A stretch of 64,000 nucleotides of DNA from Engelhardtia mirabilis (lineage in GTDB: Bacteria > Planctomycetota > UBA1135 > GCA-002686595). The stretch covers positions 5,766,001 through 5,830,000 of the forward strand of contig NZ_CP036287.1 of the NCBI RefSeq assembly GCF_007748095.1, read 5' to 3'. A program made the translations under genes and the position numbers. A model generated the notes under the pieces. The model saw only the letters and a program-made list of their open reading frames with translations. It was not told where the DNA came from and made no database searches. Every line of letters starts with the position of its first letter. Positions within the stretch are counted from its first letter, which is position 1. Shown here one piece after another: positions 27,124 through 35,264 of this stretch.

Positions 27124-28593
27124 TTGAAGGTCGCCTTCGTCACTCCCGAACTTCACTCCCTGGTTCGGCGAACGAACCTGGCGAGTGTCGCCCAAGACCT
27201 CGCTCGCGCTCTGCGCTCGGCCAACGCCGACTGCCGCGTGTTCATGCCGAACACGAAGGACGTCGAGCAGGACAAGCTGACGGACCTCGAGCGCATCGCG
27301 ACGGTGCCCGTCGACTCGCCCCAGGGCCGCGTGGTGTTCGACGTGCTGCGCGGTCACCTGGACGGCCTGCCGGTCTTCCTGTTCGACCAGGCGCAGCTCT
27401 TCGGCGGAAGGCATCCCTACGGCGACGAGAACGGGCCCCACGAGGACAACTGGAAGCGCTACGCCCTGTTCTCGCGGGCGGTGCTGGCCTCCTTCCCCTC
27501 GCTGGACTTCCCGGCGGACGTGATCCACGGCCTGGACTGGACCTTCGGCACCCTGCCGCTGTTCCACCAGTTGCACTACCTCGGGCGCGACACGGGCCTG
27601 GCCGCGGAGCGCGCCGGGACGTTCTTCTCGATCCACAACCTGGCCATGCAGGGCTCGTTCGAACGCGAGATCCTGCCGCGCATGGGTGTTCCTCACGAGT
27701 ACTTCCGCCTGGTCGACGGCGTCGAGCTCGCGGGCAAGGTCAACTTCCTCAAGACGGGCGCCGAATTCGCGACCGTGATCGGGACCCACTCCCCCACCCA
27801 CGCCCTGAAGATCCAGGAGCAGGATCGGGGCTACGGGCTCGAGGACACCTTCCAGCGGCGCAAGAAGGAGCTGATCGGGATCCACAACGGCGTCGACTAC
27901 GCCTCCTGGAACCCGTCGACGGACCGCCTGCTGGCGGCGCCCTTCAGCGCCAAGGCCGGCGCCGCGGGCAAGGCCAAGTGCAAGGCGGACCTGCAGAAGT
28001 CGCTGCTCCTGGACGGCTCGGACAAGACGCTCCTGGCCTGCCACATCGGCCGCTGGGATGCCGACTCGGGCTTCGACCTCTTGGCCGAGGTCTTGGCGCT
28101 GGTGCTGGAGCACGACGTCGAGCTGGTCGCGATGGGCGCCGGCGGCGAGGACATCACGCGGCGGCTGCGCACGATCGAAGGCACCTTCGTCGGGCGTGTG
28201 CGGATCATCGAGGGCTACGACGCGGCGGCCGCGCACCGGCTGCTGGCTGGTTCGGATGTGCTGCTGATGCCCTCGCACTACCAGCCGGCGAACCCGCTCT
28301 TCGCGATCGCCCTGCGCTACGGCGTGCTGCCGATCGTCTACACGGAGAGCGGGCTCGAGGACACCATGCCCGACGCCGAGACGGCCAAGGACGGGCTGTC
28401 CTTCCACTTCGACCCGTACACCGGCGACGGGCTGCTGGCCACGGTGTTGCGCGCCGCGCAGCTCCACAAGGACGGTCCGGCCTGGGACAAGTTGGTGGCG
28501 CGCGCCCTGTCCCAGGACTATTCCTGGGAGCGGACCGCGGCCGACTACCTCAAGGCCTACCGCCGCGTCACCCGCCGCATCCGCGGCCGCTAG
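27124..28593 (+). CDS. GlgA-like (GT5) glycogen synthase homologue with altered active-site motifs
   Basis: 489 residues, GlgA length. Family features: MKVAFVTPEL start (TTG codon), DVIHGLDWTFGTLPLF, FFSIHNLAMQGSF, IGIHNGVDYASWNP, LLMPSHYQPANPLF and AIALRYGVLPIV. Residues that define catalysis in E. coli GlgA are changed: the KTGGLAD motif at 15-21 is RRTNLAS, SRLTxQKG is GRWDADSG, and the glutamate of the FEPCGL motif is Gln (HYQPANPL). It may be inactive, regulatory, or use another donor. A ROK sugar-kinase gene starts 7 bp after the stop. Confidence 0.85.
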   Translation: MKVAFVTPELHSLVRRTNLASVAQDLARALRSANADCRVFMPNTKDVEQDKLTDLERIATVPVDSPQGRVVFDVLRGHLDGLPVFLFDQAQLFGGRHPYGDENGPHEDNWKRYALFSRAVLASFPSLDFPADVIHGLDWTFGTLPLFHQLHYLGRDTGLAAERAGTFFSIHNLAMQGSFEREILPRMGVPHEYFRLVDGVELAGKVNFLKTGAEFATVIGTHSPTHALKIQEQDRGYGLEDTFQRRKKELIGIHNGVDYASWNPSTDRLLAAPFSAKAGAAGKAKCKADLQKSLLLDGSDKTLLACHIGRWDADSGFDLLAEVLALVLEHDVELVAMGAGGEDITRRLRTIEGTFVGRVRIIEGYDAAAAHRLLAGSDVLLMPSHYQPANPLFAIALRYGVLPIVYTESGLEDTMPDAETAKDGLSFHFDPYTGDGLLATVLRAAQLHKDGPAWDKLVARALSQDYSWERTAADYLKAYRRVTRRIRGR

Positions 28594-28600
28594 CGCGTCG

Positions 28601-29509
28601 ATGCGCGCCCTGGGGTTCGACGTCGGCGGGTCCGCGGTCAAGGCCGGGGCCGTCGATCAGGATGGGGGCCGGCGCCGCGAGGCGCGGCGCGAGGTTCCGG
28701 CCGACGTCAACTTCGACGTGCTTGCGCGCCTGTTGAAGGAACTCGCCGACGAGCTCGGGCCGGCCGAAGCGGTCGGCGTGGGCGTGCCCGGCCTGCTCGA
28801 TCGCGCGGCGGGTCGCGTCGAGGTCTCGCCCAACCTGCCCTGGCTCCAGGGCGGCGACCTGCGAGCGGCCGCCGGCGCGGCTACGGGGATCGCGGCGGCG
28901 CGGGTTCAGGTCGAGAACGACGCCAACGCGGCGGCCCTGGGCGAGGCCTGGCTGGGCGCCGGGCGCGGGGTCGACGACCTCCTGTGCGTGACCCTGGGAA
29001 CGGGAGTCGGCGGCGGCCTGATCCTCGGCGGACGCTTGGTCCTGGGCGCAGGCACCGCCGGCGAGATCGGTCACGTCAAGGTCGACCCGCTCGGCCCGCC
29101 CTGCGGCTGCGGCGGGCGAGGCTGCGTCGAGACCTTGGCCTCGGCCACCGCCGCCCGCCGGCGCGCCATCGAAGCGGGCTTGCCTGCCGATGACCCGGGC
29201 GATTTGGAGCAGCTCGGTGAGCGGGCTCGGGCTGGCGAGGCTCCCGAGGCGCAGCTGCTGGCCCGCATCGGCCGCGATCTGGGCTACGGCCTCGCGGCCG
29301 GGCTCAACCTGCTCGACCTGCGGACCTATGTGATCGGCGGTGGCTTCGCCGCGGCCTTCGACGGGCTGGAGCCGGGGATCCGGGCGGGTCTGCGTGAGGG
29401 CAGCTACGGCCGACGCGTCGACGAGCTGACCCTGGTGCGCGCCGAACTCGGCTCGTCAGCCGGCTGGATCGGCGCGGCCCGCGCCGCCCTGGTCGCGGCC
29501 GGACATTGA
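28601..29509 (+). CDS. ROK-family sugar kinase (glucokinase-like)
   Basis: 302 residues. The N-terminal ATP site GFDVGGSAVKAGAVD, the catalytic region VENDANAAALGEAW with Asp, LCVTLGTGVGGGLI, the GEIGHVKVD block and the zinc motif CGCGGRGCVE are all present, as expected for ROK glucokinases that phosphorylate hexoses. It lies 7 bp after the glgA-like gene and is probably in the same operon, which places it in glucose or glycogen metabolism. The exact sugar is not determined. Confidence 0.9.
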   Translation: MRALGFDVGGSAVKAGAVDQDGGRRREARREVPADVNFDVLARLLKELADELGPAEAVGVGVPGLLDRAAGRVEVSPNLPWLQGGDLRAAAGAATGIAAARVQVENDANAAALGEAWLGAGRGVDDLLCVTLGTGVGGGLILGGRLVLGAGTAGEIGHVKVDPLGPPCGCGGRGCVETLASATAARRRAIEAGLPADDPGDLEQLGERARAGEAPEAQLLARIGRDLGYGLAAGLNLLDLRTYVIGGGFAAAFDGLEPGIRAGLREGSYGRRVDELTLVRAELGSSAGWIGAARAALVAAGH

Positions 29510-29584
29510 GTCGAACTCGCGCCGCAATAGGCCCGCCCGATCTGCGAACAAGGGGCTGCACCGGTCCCAACTGCCCGAGCCCCC

Positions 29585-30520
29585 ATGAACAACGAATCAC
29601 CGCTGCGCGTCGAGAACCTCTCGATGCGCTACCGCAGGGGCCTTCTGCGCCACGGGCACCAGGCCCTCGACTCCGTCTCCCTCGAGGTCGGACGCGGACA
29701 GGTCTTCGGGCTCCTCGGTCCCAACGGCGCGGGCAAGACCACCCTGATCAAGGTGCTGCTCGGCCTCGCGGTGGGCTGGAGCGGACGCGCGGAGCTGTTC
29801 GGCGAGCCGGCCAACCACCGCGCCGCGCGCAACCGTGTCGGCTACCTGCCGGAGTCCCACCGGCTCCCGCCCTACCTCACCGGGCGCAAGACCCTGGAGC
29901 TGTTCGGAATGATGTGCGGGCGCGATCGGCGCTGGCTGCGCGAGCGCATTCCGGTCTGGCTCGAGAAGGTCGACATGACCCGCGACGCCGACCGCAAGAT
30001 CCGCGAGTACTCCAAGGGCATGCAGCAGCGGGTCGGCCTGGCCGCGGCACTGGTTCACGAGCCCGACCTGGTCTTCCTGGACGAGCCCACGGACGGCGTC
30101 GACCCGGTCGGTCGCGCCGCGATCCGCGAGGTGATCGCCGAGCTGCGCCAGCGCGGGACCACGGTCTTCCTGAACTCGCACCTGCTGCTCGAGGTCGAGC
30201 GCATGTGCGATCAGATCGTGATCCTCGACAAGGGCAGGATCCTGAAGCAGGGCTCGCTCGAGCAACTCACCAACGACACGGGCACGGTGCGGGTCGTGCT
30301 GGCGAGCGAGCCGCCGCCGGATCTGCGCGTGCGGCTCGCGGAGCGGGAGCTTTCCGTCGACGGATTGGGCCTCGAGTTCCTCGGTGAGCAGCCGGAGGTC
30401 GACCTGGTGGTCGACCAACTGCGCGCCGCCGGCTGCTCGATCCGCAGCATCGAGCGCGAGAAGAACGACCTCGAGGACGTATTCATCGACCTCGTGCAGG
30501 GCTCGGGGGTCAAGCAATGA
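29585..30520 (+). CDS. ABC transporter ATP-binding protein
   Basis: 311 residues. Walker A GPNGAGKTT near residue 47, Q-loop replaced by YLPESHRLPPYLTG, signature YSKGMQQRVGL, Walker B VFLDEPTDGVDP and H-switch NSHLL. The C-terminal 90 residues form the extra domain typical of ABC-2 type exporters of the CcmA/NatA class (ends EKNDLEDVFIDLVQ). Its stop overlaps the start of the permease by four bases (ATGA). Substrate unknown. Confidence 0.95.
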   Translation: MNNESPLRVENLSMRYRRGLLRHGHQALDSVSLEVGRGQVFGLLGPNGAGKTTLIKVLLGLAVGWSGRAELFGEPANHRAARNRVGYLPESHRLPPYLTGRKTLELFGMMCGRDRRWLRERIPVWLEKVDMTRDADRKIREYSKGMQQRVGLAAALVHEPDLVFLDEPTDGVDPVGRAAIREVIAELRQRGTTVFLNSHLLLEVERMCDQIVILDKGRILKQGSLEQLTNDTGTVRVVLASEPPPDLRVRLAERELSVDGLGLEFLGEQPEVDLVVDQLRAAGCSIRSIEREKNDLEDVFIDLVQGSGVKQ

Positions 30521-31653
30521 GCGACTATCGACGCAGCAACGTCGCCCGGGCCCTGCTCGCCGACGCGGTGGCTCAGGTGCTCGACAACAAGGTCTTCCGC
30601 ATCCTCGCGGTGCTCAGCGCCCTGATCGTCGCGCTCACTTTCGCAATCGGTTTCCGCGAGGACTCGATCTGGCTCTTGGGTGGCCTGCGCGAGTACTTCT
30701 ACGAGGACCTGTTCTCGTTCTTCGGCGCGACCATGCCCGTGGGCGGAACGACCCAGCAAGAGGCGGTCATCAGCTTCCTGCAGAAGCTCTTCGTGGACTA
30801 CTTGGCCGGCTACGTCGGCATCCTGTTCTGCATCGGCGCCACGGCCTTCTTCGTGCCGGCGATGCTCGAGAAGGGCTTCGCCGACACGTTGTTCTCGAAG
30901 CCGGTGAGTCGCTGGTCGCTCCTGCTCTCGCGCTACCTTGCGGCGCTGCTGTTCATCGCCTTCCTGTCGGCGTTCCTGGTCGGGGGGATGCACCTGGGCC
31001 TCTCGATCAGCTCCGGCTACAGCGATCCGAGCTTCCTGTGGTCGGCGATCACCCTGGTCTACCTCTTCGCCCTGATCTCGAGCTTCTCGGTGCTGTTCGG
31101 GACCTTCACGCGCAGCACGGTCGCGGCCCTACTCTTGACCTTCGCGGCCTATGGCGTCACGACCGGCGTGCACAACGCCTGGATCCCGATCCAGATGGGC
31201 CGCGAGCTCGGCGCCTTCGACGAACTCGAGAAGTCGCGCGAAGAGGGACGCAGCAACGAGGTCGCCGACACCTTCATCGACGGCCTGATCGCGACCGCCG
31301 AAACCCTGCACTACATCCTGCCCAAGACCGTCGACGCCAAGTACATCACCGCCGACCTGCGCGACCAGGTGATCAGCGATCCGGAAGAGGCGCGGGCCAG
31401 GTCCGAACGGCGCTCGCGTCGCGGGGCAGGCGGCGACGACGACAGCGCTGAGGCCGCGGACAGCAAGGCAGGCGGCAGAGCGTCCCAGGGTCGCCGCAGC
31501 GCGGACCTCGACCCATGGACGTGGTACGAGACCAAGGTCGGCTGGGACGCGAGCCTGCCGTTCAACTTCGGCTTCTCGATCGCCAGCTCCTTGGTCTTCG
31601 TCGGCGCCGCCCTGGGGCTGGCCTGGCTGCGCCTGCGACGGATCAGCTTCTGA
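30517..31653 (+). CDS. ABC-2 type permease
   Basis: 378 residues with six predicted TM segments: ILAVLSALIVALTFAIGF near the N-terminus, GILFCIGATAFFVPAML, LAALLFIAFLSAFLVGGM, ITLVYLFALISSFSVLFG, VAALLLTFAAYGVTTG, and a last C-terminal segment (SSLVFVGAALGLAWL). EKGFADTLFSKPVSRW is the coupling-helix motif common in ABC-2 permeases. A long hydrophilic loop rich in Arg, Asp and Ser (about residues 230-340) precedes the last TM. It is coupled to the ATPase gene by an ATGA overlap. Confidence 0.9.
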   Translation: MSDYRRSNVARALLADAVAQVLDNKVFRILAVLSALIVALTFAIGFREDSIWLLGGLREYFYEDLFSFFGATMPVGGTTQQEAVISFLQKLFVDYLAGYVGILFCIGATAFFVPAMLEKGFADTLFSKPVSRWSLLLSRYLAALLFIAFLSAFLVGGMHLGLSISSGYSDPSFLWSAITLVYLFALISSFSVLFGTFTRSTVAALLLTFAAYGVTTGVHNAWIPIQMGRELGAFDELEKSREEGRSNEVADTFIDGLIATAETLHYILPKTVDAKYITADLRDQVISDPEEARARSERRSRRGAGGDDDSAEAADSKAGGRASQGRRSADLDPWTWYETKVGWDASLPFNFGFSIASSLVFVGAALGLAWLRLRRISF

Positions 31654-31666
31654 GACCGAGCGCGGG

Positions 31667-31783
31667 CTAGCCGGATGGGGTGATCAGGCCGATCTCCTTC
31701 ATGGGCAAGGGTTGACACCACCGATTGCAGCCCCTCGCGGTGACTGCGGCCAGGAGATCGGCCTGCTCACCCCATCCGGCTAG
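31667..31783. repeat. 117-bp inverted-repeat element with CTAG ends
   Basis: 31-bp terminal inverted repeats, 31667-31697 (CTAGCCGGATGGGGTGATCA...) and 31753-31783, match with a single mismatch and enclose a 55-bp loop. Both ends carry CTAG. The right CTAG (31780-31783) is also the left end of palindrome copy 4, so two different elements abut and share one tetranucleotide. It has no coding capacity and starts 14 bp after the permease stop. It could act as a transcription barrier, but the long loop argues against a simple terminator. Confidence 0.85.
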
Positions 31784-31946
31784 TGTCCTGGATCCGAAAT
31801 TCGGCGTCACTTCCCGGGCTCCGATCGCCGCTGGCGTCGCCAGCGCCTCCTCCGAGTATCGCAGCGGATACGCGTCGTCGGCGCGCCTAGCCAGCATCGA
31901 TCGGACCTCCGGGCAGTGACGCCGAATTTCGGATCCAGGACACTAG
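31780..31946 (-). repeat. 167-bp palindromic element, copy 4
   Basis: CTAG at both ends; reversed in orientation relative to copies 1-3. Arms GGATCCGAAA/TTTCGGATCC match perfectly. It ends only 12 bp before the ATG of glcD, leaving no room for a normal promoter and ribosome-binding site outside the element. It abuts the 117-bp inverted-repeat element. Confidence 0.92.
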
Positions 31947-31958
31947 GCTACGGCTCGG

Positions 31959-33410
31959 ATGAGGGAAGACCTGATCGGAGAGCTGCGGGCGATCGTCGGT
32001 GCCCGGGGAGTGATCGCGGACGCGACGCGCCTGTCCGCCTACGAGTCCGACGGACTGGCCCTCTTGAGCGAGCAGGCCGACCTGGTCGTCCTGCCCCGCG
32101 ACACCGACGAGGCGGCGCGGGTGGTTCGCGCCCTGCACCGGGCCCAGGTCCCGGTCGTGGCCCGCGGCGCGGGCACGGGCCTGGCGGGCGGCGCGCGGCC
32201 GGTGGCGGGGGGCGTCGTGATCTCGACCGCTCGCATGCGCGACCTGCTCGAGCTGGATCCGGTCGACCGCTTCGCGCGGGTCCAAGCGGGCGTGGTCAAC
32301 GTGGACTTGGATCGCGCGGCCGCCGAGCACGGCCTGCGCTACGCGCCGGACCCCTCGAGCCAAGCGGCCTGCACCCTGGGCGGCAACGTGGCCAACAACT
32401 CGGGCGGCCCCCACTGTTTCAAGCACGGCGCCACGGCGCGCCACGTGCTCGGGCTGGTGGCAGTGCTTCCGGACGGGGAAGTCTTGGACCTGTCGGAGCC
32501 GACTCTCGAGCCCGACGCGGAGGCCACGGGCGGGCTCGACCTCGCGGGCTATCTGGTCGGCTCCGAAGGCACCCTGGGCCTGGTGACGGAGGTGACCCTG
32601 CGCCTGGTCCCGCGGCCCGAAGTGGTCGAGACCCTGCTCGCGGTCTTCCCGACCCTCGACGGCGCCTGCGACTCGGTCAGCGAGATGATCGCCGAACACC
32701 TCGAGCCCTCGGCGATCGAGATCCTCGACCGGCTGACGATCGAGGCCGTCGAGGCCAGCGTCTTCGCGGCCGGCTACCCCACCACCGCCGAGGCGGTGCT
32801 GCTGCTCGACCTGGAGGGTGGCCGCGCGCTGGTCGAGGACCTCTCGCGCCAGATCGAGCCGATCGTGGCCCGCCACGGCGGCTTCGACCTGCGCCGCGCC
32901 CGCAGCGACGCCGAGCGCGCAGCCCTGTGGGCCGGACGCAAGGGGGCCTTCGGCGCCATGGGCCGTGTGGCCCCGGACCTGTACGTGGCCGATGCGGTCG
33001 TGCCGCGCACCAAGCTGCGCGAAGTCGTGGCCCACACTGTCGAGGTCTGTCGCGAATTGAACCTGCGCCTGGCCACCGTCTTCCACGCCGGTGACGGCAA
33101 CCTGCACCCGAATATCTGCTACGACCGTCGCGACGCCGACGATGTGCGCCGGGTGCTCGAGGCCGGCGACCGGATCCTGGAGAAGTGCATCGCGGTCGGC
33201 GGTTCCCTGACTGGCGAACACGGAGTGGGCCTGGAGAAGCGCGACCACCTGTGCCAGGCCTTCGACCAGGCGGACCTCGACGCCATGGGCGCCGTGCGCC
33301 GCGCCTTCGATCCCGAGGGGCGCTGGAACCCCGGCAAGACCCTGCCGGTGAGGGCCTGCCTCGAGCTTCACGCCGCCCGGCCTCTGCGCGCGGGGGCGGC
33401 GCCGCGATGA
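31959..33410 (+). CDS. glcD: Glycolate oxidase FAD subunit GlcD
   Basis: 483 residues. An FAD-linked (PCMH-type) oxidase with VVARGAGTGLAGGARPV, SSQAACTLGGNVANNSGGPHCFKHG, VGSEGTLGLVTEVTLRLVPRP, and the C-terminal HAGDGNLHPNICYD and GGSLTGEHGVGLEKRD. With GlcE and GlcF it oxidises glycolate to glyoxylate at the membrane. The ATG at 31959 gives the family N-terminus. It overlaps glcE by four bases. Its upstream region is occupied by palindrome copy 4. A related D-lactate dehydrogenase is the main alternative, but the three-gene set favours glycolate. Confidence 0.93.
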   Translation: MREDLIGELRAIVGARGVIADATRLSAYESDGLALLSEQADLVVLPRDTDEAARVVRALHRAQVPVVARGAGTGLAGGARPVAGGVVISTARMRDLLELDPVDRFARVQAGVVNVDLDRAAAEHGLRYAPDPSSQAACTLGGNVANNSGGPHCFKHGATARHVLGLVAVLPDGEVLDLSEPTLEPDAEATGGLDLAGYLVGSEGTLGLVTEVTLRLVPRPEVVETLLAVFPTLDGACDSVSEMIAEHLEPSAIEILDRLTIEAVEASVFAAGYPTTAEAVLLLDLEGGRALVEDLSRQIEPIVARHGGFDLRRARSDAERAALWAGRKGAFGAMGRVAPDLYVADAVVPRTKLREVVAHTVEVCRELNLRLATVFHAGDGNLHPNICYDRRDADDVRRVLEAGDRILEKCIAVGGSLTGEHGVGLEKRDHLCQAFDQADLDAMGAVRRAFDPEGRWNPGKTLPVRACLELHAARPLRAGAAPR

Positions 33411-34741
33411 TGGCCGGTGGAAACAGTGCGGATGGAAAGCGAACCGATCGGAGTGGCGCCGATGGGGACGGCGGCGATCGGGGTGGTGCGACGGCAGACG
33501 AGAGGTTCCTGGCGCGATTGGAAGCCGCGGCTGGTGCGACGCTGTCGACCCTGGAGCTCCCAGCCGGTCCTGTCCCGATGGTCGCACCCGAGGATCTGAG
33601 CGGTGCCGCCGAGGTGCTGCGACTCTGTTCCGGGGAAGGTCGTCGCGTCCTGCCCCTCGGCCGGGGCACCAAGCTCGGCTGGGCGCCCCCGATCGGGCCG
33701 GTGGACGTGGCCCTCTCCACCCGCCGCCTGACCGGCATCGTGGCCCACGAACCCGCCGACGGAACGATCACCGCCCTGTCGGGCACGACCCTGGCCGAGC
33801 TGGCGGCAACTGCCGCCCTGGGCGGCGGCGCGATCACCCCGCTGTTGCCCGACGCGGTCTCGGCGACCCTCGGCGGCGCCCTCTCCAGCGGCCAGGACGG
33901 TCTCGACCGCCTGCGCCGCGGCGCGCCCCGCGACCATGTCCTGGGCGCTCGCCTGCTGCTCACCGACGGCACCCTAGTGAAGAGCGGCGGTCGCCTGGTC
34001 AAGAACGTGACCGGCTACGACCTGCACCGCCTCGTCTGCGGTGCCCACGGGGGCCTGGCCCTGATCGTCGAGGCCAGCCTGCGCCTGTTCAGCGAGCCGC
34101 GCGCGACGGCCTTGATCCGTGTCCGCTACGACGACTTCGAGCCGGCCTGCGCAGACGCCCTCGCCCACGGCCGCGGCGCCGACTCCCCACGTCGCGTCAC
34201 CCTGCGGCGCGAGGCGGGAGGGGTGCTGCTCGAGATCGAGCTCGCCGCCAGCTGCGTCGAGGTGGATGAGCAGAGTACCGCCCTCCATCGAAAGCTGCCG
34301 AGCCCCGAGCGACTCGACCTGCCCGCCTCCGCGGCGCGCACCGAGGACACTGCTGCGCGCGCGATCATCACCACCCGCCCCGCGCGGATGGCGAGCCTGG
34401 TTCGATCGATCGAGCAGCTCACCGGCGAACTCGGCAGCGGTCACCTGGGCCTGGTCGAGCCCTGCCTCGGCCGGGCCACGGTTCGGTTCGACGGCGAGGC
34501 GGGTGAGATCGAGCGGTTCGCCGCGGGCCTCAACCGGCTGGAACCCACGGGAGCCAGGATCCAGTGGCGTGACCGTCCGCGTCCTGCGGTCGACTCCGCT
34601 TGGGCCTATGGTGCGGCGGAAACTGGAGAGACTGAGGGGAGGCGAGTCGTCGAGCGAACAGCTGGAGTGGCCCTGGCCAACCGCATTCGCCGCGCCCTGG
34701 ATCCCACTTCCACCCTCGTCCCACGGTCCGGGGGCGCTTGA
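33407..34741 (+). CDS. glcE: Glycolate oxidase subunit GlcE
   Basis: 444 residues. A second FAD-binding PCMH domain with the short VLPLGRGTKLGWAPP flavin motif, DGTITALSGTTLAELAATAA, SATLGGALSSGQDGLDRLRRG and SGGRLVKNVTGYDLHRLVCGAHG, all typical of GlcE. The ATG at 33407 overlaps the glcD stop (ATGA); another ATG follows directly. The first 40 residues are a Gly/Asp-rich linker (GADGDGGDRGGAT) that GlcE usually lacks. It ends 523 bp before glcF. Confidence 0.9.
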   Translation: MMAGGNSADGKRTDRSGADGDGGDRGGATADERFLARLEAAAGATLSTLELPAGPVPMVAPEDLSGAAEVLRLCSGEGRRVLPLGRGTKLGWAPPIGPVDVALSTRRLTGIVAHEPADGTITALSGTTLAELAATAALGGGAITPLLPDAVSATLGGALSSGQDGLDRLRRGAPRDHVLGARLLLTDGTLVKSGGRLVKNVTGYDLHRLVCGAHGGLALIVEASLRLFSEPRATALIRVRYDDFEPACADALAHGRGADSPRRVTLRREAGGVLLEIELAASCVEVDEQSTALHRKLPSPERLDLPASAARTEDTAARAIITTRPARMASLVRSIEQLTGELGSGHLGLVEPCLGRATVRFDGEAGEIERFAAGLNRLEPTGARIQWRDRPRPAVDSAWAYGAAETGETEGRRVVERTAGVALANRIRRALDPTSTLVPRSGGA

Positions 34742-35264
34742 CCCCCATGGGGCGGCGGGCATGGTTTCGGCGGTTGCGGGCCGAGAACCCTCCCGCCCCG
34801 GTCGCACCCGCCTCCACCCCCAACCACCCGGGATACCGAACGGCACGCCTCGAGGTTGCACCCCGGCCCCGAAGAATCGACCTTGGTCCAGGCGAGTCGG
34901 GCTCTGCGACGCGATTGGTCCAAGAGAGTCCGCGGGTCGCGTGGACGGCCGAGAGCCCATAGTTCACGGTTCGTGGCCTGTGGTCCGTAGTCCGCGGTCC
35001 GCGGTCCGCAACCCTCGATCCTCGGCTCGTGGACCGCCTTTCGCCGATCGTGCTCCCCAACCAGCCGGCTCAGCACGCACTCTCTGCCCGTCGCCTGCGG
35101 ATGGCGACCGGTCAGCCGCGGCGGGCGGCACTCCACTTCCGGCCGGGCCCTTCGCCCCTCGCGAACTGGCCCCGTCCCGACTGGCCCCGTCCAGCTCACG
35201 CGATCCTCGGCCGTGTCCGTCGCGCCGGGAGTGACCTCGAAACGCCGAGGTGCTTCCACCTCCC
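34742..35264. other. Long intergenic region between glcE and glcF, with heptanucleotide repeats
   Basis: 523 bp inside what is usually a tight glcDEF operon. Frames crossing it translate to Pro/Arg-rich nonsense. It holds seven tandem 7-bp units at 34962-35010 (GTTCACG, GTTCGTG, GCCTGTG, GTCCGTA, GTCCGCG twice, GTCCGCA). No promoter or terminator is clear. Confidence 0.5.
34962..35010. repeat. Heptanucleotide tandem repeat, seven units
   Basis: Seven consecutive 7-bp units with consensus GTYCGYG. The last four (34983-35010) are nearly identical. It sits in the non-coding gap upstream of glcF. Such short repeats can vary in number by slippage; whether these do is not known. Confidence 0.7.

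Noticed and set aside
31667..31783. Rho-independent terminator of the ABC permease gene
   Set aside because: The 55-bp loop, absence of a T-run and CTAG at both ends fit an inserted inverted-repeat element better.
31887..33587. 566-residue minus-strand frame opposite glcD
   Set aside because: His/Gln/Arg-rich antisense shadow; glcD on the plus strand has full family motifs.
34119..35234. 371-residue plus-strand frame across the glcE end and the gap before glcF
   Set aside because: Out of frame with glcE, Pro/Arg/Ser-rich, no start signal or homologous motif.
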